A stretch of 64,000 bases of DNA from Tropicimonas_B omnivorans. GTDB taxonomy: Bacteria; Pseudomonadota; Alphaproteobacteria; Rhodobacterales; Rhodobacteraceae. The notes under the pieces were generated by a model. The model had not been told where the DNA came from. It searched no databases and saw nothing but the letters and a program-made list of their open reading frames with translations. Shown piece by piece: positions 30,001 through 38,593 of the stretch; the stretch's first letter is position 1; every line of letters starts with the position of its first letter. The DNA is taken from assembly GCF_031846565.1 (NCBI RefSeq), contig NZ_JAVRHL010000004.1:124001-188000 (forward strand), in the 5' to 3' direction. Made by a program: the position numbers and the translations under genes.

Positions 30001-31233
30001 ATGCGACCATTCCCGATCCCCTTCAACGAGGAAGAGCGGCAGGCTGTGGTCGCGACCCTGAGCGACGTGAGGCCCGACGAGGATCCGATACTCCGGGAGA
30101 TCGTCGGACTCGTGTGCGGGGTCATGGGGGTCCCGACGGCGCTGGTCAGCATCGTGGACGATGAGCGTCAGTGGTTCGCCGCCCGCGCGAATTTCCCGGT
30201 GGGGGAGACGTCCCGGGACTACTCGATCTGCGCACATGCGATCATCACGCCCGAGACCCTCGTCATTCCGGACACCCATGCCGATCCGCGGTTCCGGGAC
30301 CATCCCGTCGTCGTCAATTCCCCTCACGTGCGGTTCTATGTCGGCGCTCCCATCGTGCTCGCTTCCGGCTTCCGGGTCGGCAGCCTGTGCGCCCTCGACT
30401 ATGTCGGACGGGAGCGTCCCGAGCCGGCGGCGATCGCGATGCTGGAGAGCCTTGCGCGCATCGTGGCCGAAACGCTCGACCGCCATCACGCGCAGTCCGG
30501 GGACGACCGCGAGTCCGAGCGCGACCGGGGCGCGCGGGGCGAGATCCTTGCCCTTGTCGGTCACGAGTTTCGCACGCCGCTGACCGTGATCCTCGGGTCT
30601 TCGCGGCTTCTCGGAGCGCGGCTCGAGGGGGCGGACAAGCGCATGGCCGACGCGACGGCGACGGCAGCCCGGCACCTGTCGGACCTCGTGGACAACCTGC
30701 TCACCTTTTCCGACCTCTCGACCGGCGATGTCCGCCTCGGGGAAACCCAAGGCGACATGCGCGAGATGTTGAGGGCCGTCCACCTGGAGGGAGAACTCCT
30801 GTTCGAGGAGGGCGGGGCAAGTCTCGCCCTCGAAATGGATGATGCGATTGGCCAAGCCCTGTTCGATCCGGTCCATCTCAAGGGAGCCGTCACCTGTCTG
30901 ATGATGAATGCTCTCGTCCATGGGGGCAGGGTGGCTCGCCTGGTTGGTCGCCAGGAGACGAGTGGCGATATCGTCATCGAGGTCATGGATGACGGGGCAG
31001 GGCCGTCCGGCAGCCTGCCATCGTGCCTGAAGCCGTTCCGAGTGGGCGAGAATATCGACACGCGGCGGACAGGTGGTATCGGCCTCGGCCTGCCGCTCGC
31101 GCAGCGCATTGCCGAGATGCACGGGGGCGAGCTCGACTTGCGGTCGAAGGACGACGGCTTCCACGCCGCCATCACGCTTCCCGCGTGGCGAGCGCAGCCC
31201 GAAGCAGTCAAGGACGCTCGCAAGGCGGGGTGA
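30001..31233 (+). CDS. GAF-domain sensor histidine kinase
   Basis: A 410-residue cytoplasmic kinase without membrane segments. Residues 25-160 form a GAF domain (ALVSIVDDERQWFAA, ending VGAPIVLASGFRVGSLCALD). The dimerisation/phosphoacceptor helix contains HEFRTPLTVI with the phosphorylated His at about residue 189. The ATPase domain has the N box MMNALVHGG, the G1 box DDGAGP and the G2 box GGIGLGLPLA. No response regulator lies beside it, so its partner is elsewhere. GAF domains of this type often sense small molecules or light through bilins. The Cys and His needed for chromophore binding were not identified. Confidence 0.82.
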   Translation: MRPFPIPFNEEERQAVVATLSDVRPDEDPILREIVGLVCGVMGVPTALVSIVDDERQWFAARANFPVGETSRDYSICAHAIITPETLVIPDTHADPRFRDHPVVVNSPHVRFYVGAPIVLASGFRVGSLCALDYVGRERPEPAAIAMLESLARIVAETLDRHHAQSGDDRESERDRGARGEILALVGHEFRTPLTVILGSSRLLGARLEGADKRMADATATAARHLSDLVDNLLTFSDLSTGDVRLGETQGDMREMLRAVHLEGELLFEEGGASLALEMDDAIGQALFDPVHLKGAVTCLMMNALVHGGRVARLVGRQETSGDIVIEVMDDGAGPSGSLPSCLKPFRVGENIDTRRTGGIGLGLPLAQRIAEMHGGELDLRSKDDGFHAAITLPAWRAQPEAVKDARKAG

Positions 31234-31385
31234 GCCGGCCGGTCATCCGGGGCGCCGCCCCCTCCGCCCGGGCGTGCCGGGGCCGGCGGCGTGCCCTGTC
31301 CGGTTTCCCCCGTTCGTGACCGCGTCTAGTGTGCGGCGGAACGGCGCCCTCTCGTGCGGCGCGACTACATGCCAGGGGGCAACAC

Positions 31386-32201
31386 ATGGCACAGCCAATG
31401 GACCGGGCGTTCTCGCTCGATGACGTGGACGATCTGGATGGCCTTTTTGCAAGGCGGCAGCGCGCGGCGACGGAGGCCATGGAACAGGGCCAGCCGGAGC
31501 GCGGCATTGCCTACGGCTCGTTGCCGGGCGAACGGCTGAACCTGTTCAGGCCGGCGGGCGGGGCCGGGGCGAACGCACCGGTGCTGGTGTTCATCCATGG
31601 CGGTTTCTGGAAATCGCTCGATGCCGATCTCTTCAGCTTCATCGCGCCGGCTTTCGCGGCCAGGGGCAGTCTCGTCGCCGTCATCGACTATCCGCTGATG
31701 CCGGCCACCCGGATGGCCGACGTGGTCGCGTCCTGCCGCCGCAGCGTCGCGTGGCTGCACGCAAATGCTGCGGGGCTTGGCGGAGATCCGGAGCGCATCT
31801 TCGTTTCGGGCAACTCGGCGGGCGGGCATCTCGTGGTCGAGCTGCTCGATGCGCCTGAACTCGCGGGCAAGGTGGCGGGAGGACTGGCCATCAGCGGGAT
31901 CTACGATCTAGAGCCGGTCACGCGCTCGTTCCAGAACGACGATCTGCAACTGACCGCGGAGGAGGTCGCCCGGTTCAGCCCGCTCCGGCGCGAGGTCGAT
32001 CTCCATGCGCCCTTGCGCGTGACCGTGGGCGGAGACGAGACGGGGGAGTTCCTGCGGCAGTCGAGCGAGATGGCGCAGAAGGTGGGCGCGCCGTCGATGG
32101 TCGTGCCCGGGACGAACCACGTCACGGTTCTTCTCGATGCGCTGGCGGTGGAGGGGCATCCGCTCCACGGCTTCCTGTGCGAGATGATGGACGCCGCCTG
32201 A
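31386..32201 (+). CDS. Alpha/beta hydrolase, kynurenine-formamidase-like
   Basis: A 271-residue alpha/beta hydrolase. The oxyanion motif HGGFWKS (about residue 73), the nucleophile elbow GNSAGGH and the late GTNHVTV with the catalytic His are all visible. HGGFW plus the nucleophile motif are typical of the esterase/N-formylkynurenine formamidase (BNA7-like) group. The ATG at 31386 begins the usual N-terminal helix. It is followed, convergently, by the Liv binding protein gene. No other kynurenine-pathway gene is nearby, so the natural ester or formamide substrate is uncertain. Confidence 0.75.
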   Translation: MAQPMDRAFSLDDVDDLDGLFARRQRAATEAMEQGQPERGIAYGSLPGERLNLFRPAGGAGANAPVLVFIHGGFWKSLDADLFSFIAPAFAARGSLVAVIDYPLMPATRMADVVASCRRSVAWLHANAAGLGGDPERIFVSGNSAGGHLVVELLDAPELAGKVAGGLAISGIYDLEPVTRSFQNDDLQLTAEEVARFSPLRREVDLHAPLRVTVGGDETGEFLRQSSEMAQKVGAPSMVVPGTNHVTVLLDALAVEGHPLHGFLCEMMDAA

Positions 32202-32247
32202 CGGGGGCAGGGTGCGGGCCGCCGGGGCCGCCCGCACCGGGATCAGC

Positions 32248-33516
32248 TTACTCTTCGGAGACGCCGGCCATCGCCTCGTTCACCCGCTCGATGTCCCAGG
32301 TGTCGAGGGTGACGAGAGCGCCGTCCTCGACGCCCCAGGTCAGGTACGGACCGGTCACGTCGCCGTTGTCGTCGAAGGTGATCGGGCCGGTGGCGCCGAC
32401 GTAGCGGATCGGCTCTCCCGCGGCGATCAGCTCCTTGGCTTTCGCGAACCCCTCGGGGCCGGGATAGACCTCCTCGCCGTCGCCGCCGGTGATCTCGCGC
32501 ACGTTGTCGCGGATCGCGGTGCCGTCCGCCTCGCCGGCCTGCTCCATCGCGAGGAGCGCCACGGCGGCGGCGTCATACATGGTGTGCAGGCCGGGACCGC
32601 TCGGGTCGCTGTCGTACTGCTCTTCCCAGGATGCGTTGAACGCCTCGACGGACTCGCCCTCGACCTGAGCGTTGTCGATGCCGACGGCCTCGGTGAGGTA
32701 CTGCGCGCCCACCGCGTTCACGAATTCTTCCGCCCGGAGCGCGTTCGACAGGAGCATGTTCTGGCTGCCCCCGAAGGAAATCCATTCACGCGCGGCGGTG
32801 GCGCCGTCCGCCGGGAAGGCGATGAGGAAGAGCGAATCCGGCTCGCCTTGAAGCGCCCTGTTGATCTCGGCGCGGTAGGAGGCCTGCTCCTGGTTGTAGG
32901 GCGTGATGCTGGAGATCTCGCCGCCGAGCGCTTCGAAGGCCTGCTCGAAGTTGCCGGCGAGGCTGTTGCCGTAGTCGGAGTTCACGTGAACGACGGCGAT
33001 CCGCTCGTAGCCCTTCTCGCGGGCGATGGTCGCCATGACGACGGCCTGCGGACGGTCCGTCGGCAGTGTGCGGAACCAGTAGCCGTCCGTTCCGCCTTCC
33101 TCGGCGAGTTCCGTGAAGCTCGGCGCGGAGGAGCAGCATGAAATCTGCGTCACGCCGGCCGGGACCGTGACGGAGGACAGGATCGGCAGGGAGATGCCGG
33201 ACTGGATCGCGCCGAGGATCACCGGCACGTTCTCGATTTCCACCAGCGTCTTCGCGGCATCGACCCCGACATTGGGAGAGCCCTGGTCGTCGCGCAGGAT
33301 GTAGTTCACATCGCAGCCGTTCACGCCGCCGGCCGCGTTGAAGTGATCGACGGCAAGCTGGCCCGCATCACCGATCGCCGAGCCGATGGCGGCCATCGAG
33401 CCGGTGATCGACAGCACCGCACCCACGTTGACCTCGCAGGATTGCGCGCTGGCCGAGCCGGCGGCGAACGCGCTCGCCGTGAGGGCGACGGCGGTGGAGC
33501 AAAGGTAGCGTGTCAT
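32248..33516 (-). CDS. Branched-chain-type ABC substrate-binding protein (LivJ/K family)
   Basis: A 422-residue periplasmic binding protein of the Peripla_BP_6 type. A signal peptide (MTRYLCSTAVALTAS to ASAQ) precedes mature VNVGAVLSITGSMAAIG. ILRDDQGSPNVGVDAA and VNSDYGNSLAGNFEQA are family landmarks. The ATG at 33516 follows GGAG. It is the last gene of the leftward G-F-H-M-J transporter operon, separated from the permease gene by 88 bp with a hairpin. Members bind amino acids, amides, urea or aromatic acids, so the ligand cannot be fixed. Confidence 0.85.
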   Translation of the reverse strand: MTRYLCSTAVALTASAFAAGSASAQSCEVNVGAVLSITGSMAAIGSAIGDAGQLAVDHFNAAGGVNGCDVNYILRDDQGSPNVGVDAAKTLVEIENVPVILGAIQSGISLPILSSVTVPAGVTQISCCSSAPSFTELAEEGGTDGYWFRTLPTDRPQAVVMATIAREKGYERIAVVHVNSDYGNSLAGNFEQAFEALGGEISSITPYNQEQASYRAEINRALQGEPDSLFLIAFPADGATAAREWISFGGSQNMLLSNALRAEEFVNAVGAQYLTEAVGIDNAQVEGESVEAFNASWEEQYDSDPSGPGLHTMYDAAAVALLAMEQAGEADGTAIRDNVREITGGDGEEVYPGPEGFAKAKELIAAGEPIRYVGATGPITFDDNGDVTGPYLTWGVEDGALVTLDTWDIERVNEAMAGVSEE

Positions 33517-33586
33517 GGGGTCTTCTCCTTCTGTTGGATGAAAGGCCGGCGCTTTTTGCTGCGCTCTGTCGGCCTGGACGAGCGAT

Positions 33587-33603
33587 CCTGCCGGGGCGGC
33601 AGG
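33587..33603 (-). terminator. Hairpin between livM-type permease and binding-protein genes
   Basis: CCTGCCG (33587-33593) and CGGCAGG (33597-33603) form a 7-bp stem with a 3-nt loop immediately beyond the permease stop at 33605. Without a T-tract it is more likely an RNA-processing or attenuation element than a full terminator, since the binding-protein gene continues the operon. Confidence 0.35.
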
Positions 33604-33604
33604 G

Positions 33605-34561
33605 TCACGGGGCGCCCCGCTCCTTATGGCTGGAGACGGTGGCACGTTCTCCGATCAATCCGCGCGGCCGGAAGATCAGCATGGAGACGATCAAGAGGCC
33701 GATCAGCATGGTCTGGATCGCGCCGGCCTGGTTCTGGAAGCCGACCGGGCTGAAGCGGCTGATCGCGAGGCCGCTCATGGTCCAGAGTGCCCAGACGACG
33801 ATGGCTCCGAGGAGCGCGCCGGCATTGTTGCCGCTGCCGCCGACGATGAGCATGGCCCAGATCTGGAAGGTGAGGATCGGGAGGAAGTCGAGCGGGCTCA
33901 CGAACCCGATGAAGGCGACGTAGATACCGCCCGAAAGCCCGATCAGGGTGCAGCCCAGTACGAAGGCCTGCAGCCGGATCAGCGCGATGTTCTTGCCGAG
34001 CGAGCGCGCCGCGACCTCGTCCTCCCGGACGGCGTTCAGCAGGCGCCCCCACGGGGAGCGCACGGCGGCTTCCAGCGCGACGTAGACGAGGGCGGTGACG
34101 CAGGCCACGACGGCGAGGAAGAAGAGGTTGTAGCTGGTGGTCGACTCGAAGGCATCGATGAAGGGGCGCGGCAGGCCGACGAGGCCGTTGGCGCCGCCCG
34201 TGAGGCTCTCGAAGTTGAGGGCGACGAGCTGGATCGTGATGGCGATGCCGAAGGTGGCGATGGCGAGATATTCCTCCCGCAACTTGAGCGTCGCGAGCCC
34301 CACGACGATGGCCGCCAGGGCGCAGAGGATCATGCCGCCGAGAATGGCCAGCGGAAACGGCAGCCCGAAACCGCCGATCAGCGCCGCCCGGTCCGGCCCC
34401 GCGAGGATTGCCGTGCCATAGGCCCCGATGGCGTAGAAGCCGACGACGCCCGCGTTGAAGAGGCCGGTATAGCCCCATTGCAGGTTCAGGCCGAGGACCA
34501 TGATCCCGTAGTTCAGCGCGATGATCAGGAAGAAGACGAGGTAGATGCCGAATCCGCTCAT
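33605..34561 (-). CDS. Branched-chain-type ABC permease (LivM family)
   Basis: A 318-residue membrane protein with eight to ten hydrophobic segments. The LivM landmarks NLQWGYTGLFNAGVVGFYA and LKLREEYLAIATFGIA are present, along with SLGKNIALIRLQAFVLG in the cytoplasmic loop. Its start overlaps the LivH-type stop by 4 bp (ATGA). It pairs with the LivH-type subunit to make the import channel energised by the two ATPases upstream in the operon. Confidence 0.88.
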   Translation of the reverse strand: MSGFGIYLVFFLIIALNYGIMVLGLNLQWGYTGLFNAGVVGFYAIGAYGTAILAGPDRAALIGGFGLPFPLAILGGMILCALAAIVVGLATLKLREEYLAIATFGIAITIQLVALNFESLTGGANGLVGLPRPFIDAFESTTSYNLFFLAVVACVTALVYVALEAAVRSPWGRLLNAVREDEVAARSLGKNIALIRLQAFVLGCTLIGLSGGIYVAFIGFVSPLDFLPILTFQIWAMLIVGGSGNNAGALLGAIVVWALWTMSGLAISRFSPVGFQNQAGAIQTMLIGLLIVSMLIFRPRGLIGERATVSSHKERGAP

Positions 34562-35463
34562 TTGGCTGCTCCCGCAGTGCCTGCAAACAGTCCCGTCGGC
34601 CGGACATAGAGGACCGCCAGCAGGATCAGGAAAGGGACCGCCATCTTGTAGCCCGGCGGCAGGATGAAGACCGCGAAGGCCTCCGCCAGCCCGACGATCA
34701 TGCCGCCGATGACGGCTCCGGGGATGTTGCCGACCCCGCCGAGGATTGCGGCGGCGAAGAGCGGCAGGATGAGGTGGAAGCCGACTTCGGGGCGAAGCTG
34801 CACCGTCAGCCCGTAAAGAACGCCGGCGATGGCTGCGAGGGACGCGCCGATGATCCAGGTCCAGCGGATCACCCGCGCGGTCGAGACGCCGTTGACGCGG
34901 GTCAGGTCCGGGTTCTCCGCCAGCGCCCGCATCGACAGGCCGAGGCGGGTGCGCTGCAGGAAGATGTAGAGTGCGACCACGAGGACGGCCGCGAGCCCCA
35001 GCGCAAAGAGCTGGTCCGGCATCAGTCGCAGGCCCGGCGCGACCGGAATCGCGATCTGCAGCGTGTTCGAATAGTAGGTCGCCGCCCCGCCGAAGATCAG
35101 CAGGATCAACATCCGCACGAGGAGCGACACGCCGAAGGACGCGAAGACGAGCGTCAGGTGATTGCTCGTCCCCCGCAGTTGCCGGAAGACGAGTCCGTCG
35201 ATGGTGAGTGCCAGGAGGGACGTCAGGCCCATGGCGGCGATGGTGCCGAGGATCAGCGGCAGCCCGAAGGAAAACGGGCCGATGGGGCCGCCGAGGGGGC
35301 CGAGAAGCGAGACCGCCGCCAGCGCCATGTAGGCGCCCCAGGTGATCAGTTCGGCATGGGCGAAATTGGCGAAGCGCAGGATGCCCATCGTCAGGGTCAA
35401 CCCGATCGCTCCGAGCGCGATGATCGCGCCGCTTAAGATACCGTCAGCCAGCGCTTGCAGCAT
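34558..35463 (-). CDS. Branched-chain-type ABC permease (LivH family)
   Basis: A 301-residue permease starting MLQALADGILSGAIIALGAI, the typical LivH opening. It contains NFAHAELITWGAYMAL and ILGGVGNIPGAVIGGMIVG. It overlaps the ATPase gene upstream by 20 nt and the LivM-type gene downstream by 4 nt, indicating strict coupling. It is half of the membrane channel. Specificity comes from the binding protein and is unknown. Confidence 0.88.
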   Translation of the reverse strand: MLQALADGILSGAIIALGAIGLTLTMGILRFANFAHAELITWGAYMALAAVSLLGPLGGPIGPFSFGLPLILGTIAAMGLTSLLALTIDGLVFRQLRGTSNHLTLVFASFGVSLLVRMLILLIFGGAATYYSNTLQIAIPVAPGLRLMPDQLFALGLAAVLVVALYIFLQRTRLGLSMRALAENPDLTRVNGVSTARVIRWTWIIGASLAAIAGVLYGLTVQLRPEVGFHLILPLFAAAILGGVGNIPGAVIGGMIVGLAEAFAVFILPPGYKMAVPFLILLAVLYVRPTGLFAGTAGAAK

Positions 35464-36193
35464 GCGTGCTCCGTTTCGTTCCGCCGAAGTAGATTGCTTT
35501 CATGTCCGGATCGTCGGCGAGGACGCCGGACGGCCCGTCGATCCGGTTCTCGCCCTCCGCGAAGACGTAGGTCCGGTCCGAGATCGCCAGCGCCGCCTTC
35601 ACGTTCTGCTCGACCATGAGGATCGTGATGCCGTCATCGCTGAGGTCGGTCAGATGTCCGAAGACTTCGCTCACCGCCGCCGGGGACAGCCCCGCGCTCG
35701 GCTCGTCCAGCATCAGCAGGGCAGGCTCTGTCAGCAGCGATCGCGCGAAGGCGAGAAGCTGGCGCTGCCCGCCGGAGAGGACGCGGGCCTTGCGATCGCG
35801 ATGATCGCGCAGGGCAGGGAAGCGCTCGTAAGCCTGTGCGATGCGGTCCTTCGCGAGCGAACGGGGCAGGGCGGCGGCACCGAGGCGCAGGTTCTCGTCG
35901 ATGGTCAGCGTCGTGAAGACGTTGTCCGTCTGGGGAACGTAGGCGACGGAGGCGGCGCCCATCTTGTGGGTGGCGAGGGAAGTGATGTCGGTGCCGCCGA
36001 GCTCGACCCGCCCCTCGCTGATCGGGACGAGGCCTGCGATCGCCTTGATGAGGGTGCTTTTCCCGGCGCCGTTCGGCCCGACGATCGTGACGAGTTCGCC
36101 GCGATGAACCTCGAGCGAGATCCCGTGAAGGATGGGCAGGTCGCGGCGATAGCCCGCGACGACGCCGCTGACGGTCAGTAGCGCATTGCTCAT
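35444..36193 (-). CDS. Branched-chain-type ABC ATPase (LivF family)
   Basis: A 249-residue ATPase with Walker A GPNGAGKSTLI, signature LSGGQRQLLAFARSL, Walker B LLMLDEPSAGLSP and a switch histidine in LMVEQNVKAAL. The HKMGAASVAYVPQTDNVFTTL segment is characteristic of LivF-type subunits. It overlaps the LivG-type gene by 4 bp. It forms a heterodimeric motor with LivG, powering the importer encoded downstream. Confidence 0.9.
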   Translation of the reverse strand: MSNALLTVSGVVAGYRRDLPILHGISLEVHRGELVTIVGPNGAGKSTLIKAIAGLVPISEGRVELGGTDITSLATHKMGAASVAYVPQTDNVFTTLTIDENLRLGAAALPRSLAKDRIAQAYERFPALRDHRDRKARVLSGGQRQLLAFARSLLTEPALLMLDEPSAGLSPAAVSEVFGHLTDLSDDGITILMVEQNVKAALAISDRTYVFAEGENRIDGPSGVLADDPDMKAIYFGGTKRSTHAASAG

Positions 36194-36987
36194 GCCGCCG
36201 CTCCCCCCAGATAGGCCTCGACCACGTCGTCCCGCGCGATGACCTCGCGCGGCTTGCCCTCGGCGATCTTCTGGCCCGCCGCCATGACCACGAGGGAGTC
36301 GCAGAGGGAGGTGATCAGGTCCATGTTGTGCTCGATGATGAGGAACGTCATGCCCCGGCGGTTGAGCTCCACGATGCGCTCGATGATCGTGTCGAGAAGG
36401 GCGGGGTTCACGCCGGCGCCGGGCTCGTCGAGAAGAACGATTCCGGGGTCCGCCATCAGCGCGCGGGCGAGTTCCACGAGCTTCTGCTGACCGCCGGAGA
36501 TGGACCCGGCGGGCTGCATTGCGACGGCGGAGAGGTTGCAGAACGCGATCACGTCATGCGCCTTCTCCCGCAGCTCCGCCTCCTGCCGCGAGACCCGCCC
36601 GCGGCCGATCCAGTTATTCCAGAACCGCTCCCCCGCCTGCCGCTCCGGCACGACGAGGAGATTTTCGAGCACGGTCATCCGCGCGAAGGGGCGCGGGATC
36701 TGAAAGGTCCGGGTCAGGCCGCTGGAGAAGACCTCGTGCGGGCCCAGGCCGCCGATCTGCGCTCCGTCCAGGGTGACGGTGCCTGAATCGAGGGAGGCCT
36801 CGCCGGCGATGGCATTGAACAGCGTCGTCTTGCCGGCGCCGTTCGGGCCCACGAGGCCGGTGATCCGGCCGGCCTCCGCGGTGAAGGACACGCCGTCCAC
36901 CGCACGGACGGACCCGAACGCCTTTCGGGCGTCGCGGATCTCCAGCCGGCCGGTCTTTCCTGTCTCGGGCGTCTGAGCAGTCTGCAC
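36190..36987 (-). CDS. Branched-chain-type ABC ATPase (LivG family)
   Basis: A 265-residue ATPase and the first gene of the leftward transporter operon. It has Walker A GPNGAGKTTLF, signature SGGQQKLVELARALM, Walker B IVLLDEPGAGVNP and the H-loop IIEHNMDLI. The longer loop TRTFQIPRPFARMTVLENL after the Q-loop is typical of LivG. The promoter is shared with the divergent Rid protein; a perfect palindrome lies about 50 bp upstream of its start. Confidence 0.9.
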   Translation of the reverse strand: MQTAQTPETGKTGRLEIRDARKAFGSVRAVDGVSFTAEAGRITGLVGPNGAGKTTLFNAIAGEASLDSGTVTLDGAQIGGLGPHEVFSSGLTRTFQIPRPFARMTVLENLLVVPERQAGERFWNNWIGRGRVSRQEAELREKAHDVIAFCNLSAVAMQPAGSISGGQQKLVELARALMADPGIVLLDEPGAGVNPALLDTIIERIVELNRRGMTFLIIEHNMDLITSLCDSLVVMAAGQKIAEGKPREVIARDDVVEAYLGGAAA

Positions 36988-37005
36988 GCGCGCCTCCCGG
37001 TATTC

Positions 37006-37035
37006 TTGTTCACACTTAAGCGGATCTGATATACA
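37006..37035 (+). promoter_or_regulatory. Putative promoter of the Rid-family gene
   Basis: TTGTTC (37006-37011) and TATACA (37030-37035) are separated by 18 bp, and a TGA just before the latter gives an extended -10 (TGnTATACA). The adjacent operator palindrome starts at the next base, a position where a bound repressor would block transcription. Confidence 0.45.
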
Positions 37036-37049
37036 TGATCACGTGATCA
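37036..37049. promoter_or_regulatory. Perfect 14-bp operator palindrome
   Basis: TGATCACGTGATCA is perfectly symmetric and lies between the divergent ABC operon and Rid gene, directly downstream of an extended -10 box. The form resembles sites of GntR- or MarR-type dimers. No regulator gene sits immediately beside it; the nearest candidates are the LysR gene at 37561 and the GntR gene at 58212, neither an obvious match. Confidence 0.55.
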
Positions 37050-37069
37050 AACAACCGAAAAGGTGACGC

Positions 37070-37459
37070 ATGGGTCGGGGACGCTGGACGATAAACTCTG
37101 GATCGAAGTTCGAGGAAATGGCCGGATACTCGCGCGCCGTCATCGACGGCGAGTGGGTCTTCGTGTCCGGCACCGCCGGCTACGACTTTGAGAATGACAC
37201 GATTTCGGATGATGCGGCCGAGCAGACGCGGCAGTCCCTGCGCACCATCGCTGACACGCTGGCCCGGGCGGACGCCGCCCTGTCCGACGTCGTCCGCGTT
37301 CGCGTCTACGTCAAGGACCGCTCGGACATCATGGCCGTCTCGAAAGTGCTTGGCGCGGCGTTCGACGATCCGAGGCCGACGAACACGACGATCGTCTGCG
37401 GCTTCGCGATGGAGGAGATGAAGGTCGAACTCGAGATGACGGCCCTCGTCCGCCGGTAA
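37070..37459 (+). CDS. Rid-family (YjgF/YER057c) protein lacking the catalytic arginine
   Basis: A 129-residue trimeric-type Rid protein. It has the core GEWVFVSGTAGYDF and the sequence VVRVRVYVKDRSDI, and a good AAAAGGTGA site precedes the ATG. At the place where RidA enzymes have the imine-binding Arg (in VxxxRLP..VEIE), this one reads CGFAMEEMKVELEMTAL, with no Arg. It is therefore probably of the Rid4-7 type, not a standard enamine deaminase. Its divergent pairing with an amino-acid-type importer suggests a role in handling reactive amine intermediates from that substrate. Confidence 0.82.
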   Translation: MGRGRWTINSGSKFEEMAGYSRAVIDGEWVFVSGTAGYDFENDTISDDAAEQTRQSLRTIADTLARADAALSDVVRVRVYVKDRSDIMAVSKVLGAAFDDPRPTNTTIVCGFAMEEMKVELEMTALVRR

Positions 37460-37560
37460 GGCAGCGCAGGAGGTCCGATTTCATCGTCGGCGCGCGGCGA
37501 TCGTCGGCCCGAAGTGCAGCCTTTTCCCGAACCAGCGCGCGGGGCCGGCCAGGGGCTGCG

Positions 37561-38496
37561 CTACCCGGCGGGCCATTCGCCCGACCCAAGGAGCTCATGG
37601 ATGAGCGCCTCGAGCCTCGCGCGGATGACTTCGTGCACCCAGTCGGCATGTTTCCGGCGGTGATAGGTCAGGCAGACCGTCCGTTTGTATCGCGGCTCTA
37701 GGGGCACGATCTGAACCTGACCGGCCTTCAGCTCCGAGACGAAGGCGCTCGGAGCGAAGACGCCGTACCCTTCGCCGCCGCTCACCATGCGGACCAGTTG
37801 CTGGCCCGCGTCGATCTCGAGCCGGATGTTGAGCGTATGTCCGAGCGCCTCGATCTGGCGTTGAAGGTTGCTGCGCAGGGTATGCCGCGCGGAGGTCACG
37901 ATGAGCGGCAGCTCCGCGATCCGTTCGACCGGAAAGGGAGAGGGCAGGTCCCGCATCGCGTCGGTGGCGCCGCAGAGCATCATCTCCTCCCGGAACATGG
38001 GGCGCGACAGCACGGTGTCGGTATCAAGGCCGTTGAAGGTGATCGCCATGTCGAGCTCGCCCGCTTCGACCCAGTCGTAGAGATAGCCGGACATCGCCTC
38101 CACCAGACGGAGGGAGACCTTGGGAAACTCTTCGGTGAGGACGCGCAGGAGGGGCCGCGTCAGGACCACCGACGCAGAGGGCGGCAGCCCGATGGACACC
38201 TCGCCCGAGGGCTCCGTCTCCATGTCCTTGAGCGTGTCGCGCATCGCCGCCAGCCGGCCGAACAAGTCGTAGACCTGCGGCAGCAGCGTGCGGCCGTAAC
38301 GGGTGAGGGACATGCCGCGCGGCAGCCGCTCGAACAGGGCGACGCCGAGGTCCGTCTCGAGGCGCTTGATGGAGGACGAAAGCGCCGGCTGCGCCACGCC
38401 GAGCCGCCCTGCCGCGAGGGTAATCGAGCCCTCCTCCGCGACGGCAAGGAAGGCGCGAAGTCGATTGAGATCAAGGGAATGGGCGAGCTGAGGCAT
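37561..38496 (-). CDS. LysR-family transcriptional regulator
   Basis: A 311-residue LysR regulator. The N-terminal winged helix is LRAFLAVAEEGSITLAAG with recognition helix VAQPALSSSIKRLE (about residues 34-47), followed by the periplasmic-binding-like effector domain. It diverges from the second TRAP operon across 97 bp that contains paired CATAAT/ATTATG half-sites. Divergent LysR genes usually activate the neighbouring operon in response to a pathway compound, and this is the likely role here. Confidence 0.88.
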   Translation of the reverse strand: MPQLAHSLDLNRLRAFLAVAEEGSITLAAGRLGVAQPALSSSIKRLETDLGVALFERLPRGMSLTRYGRTLLPQVYDLFGRLAAMRDTLKDMETEPSGEVSIGLPPSASVVLTRPLLRVLTEEFPKVSLRLVEAMSGYLYDWVEAGELDMAITFNGLDTDTVLSRPMFREEMMLCGATDAMRDLPSPFPVERIAELPLIVTSARHTLRSNLQRQIEALGHTLNIRLEIDAGQQLVRMVSGGEGYGVFAPSAFVSELKAGQVQIVPLEPRYKRTVCLTYHRRKHADWVHEVIRARLEALIHELLGSGEWPAG

Positions 38497-38497
38497 C

Positions 38498-38553
38498 TGG
38501 CATAATCGATTTATTATGTCGAATTCGTTTATCTATATAAGTCTTTTATGCCA
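38498..38553. promoter_or_regulatory. LysR-type operator region for the second TRAP operon
   Basis: CATAAT (38501-38506) and ATTATG (38513-38518) are a perfect inverted repeat with a 6-bp spacer, matching a T-N11-A LysR box. A second, wider pair, TGGCATAA (38498-38505) and TTATGCCA (38546-38553), brackets an AT-rich stretch that includes TATATA-like -10 sequences. The layout fits a recognition site plus an activation site. Confidence 0.5.
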
Positions 38554-38593
38554 AGGCCGGCTAAACACTGCGCCAGCAAAACGGGAGGATTCC

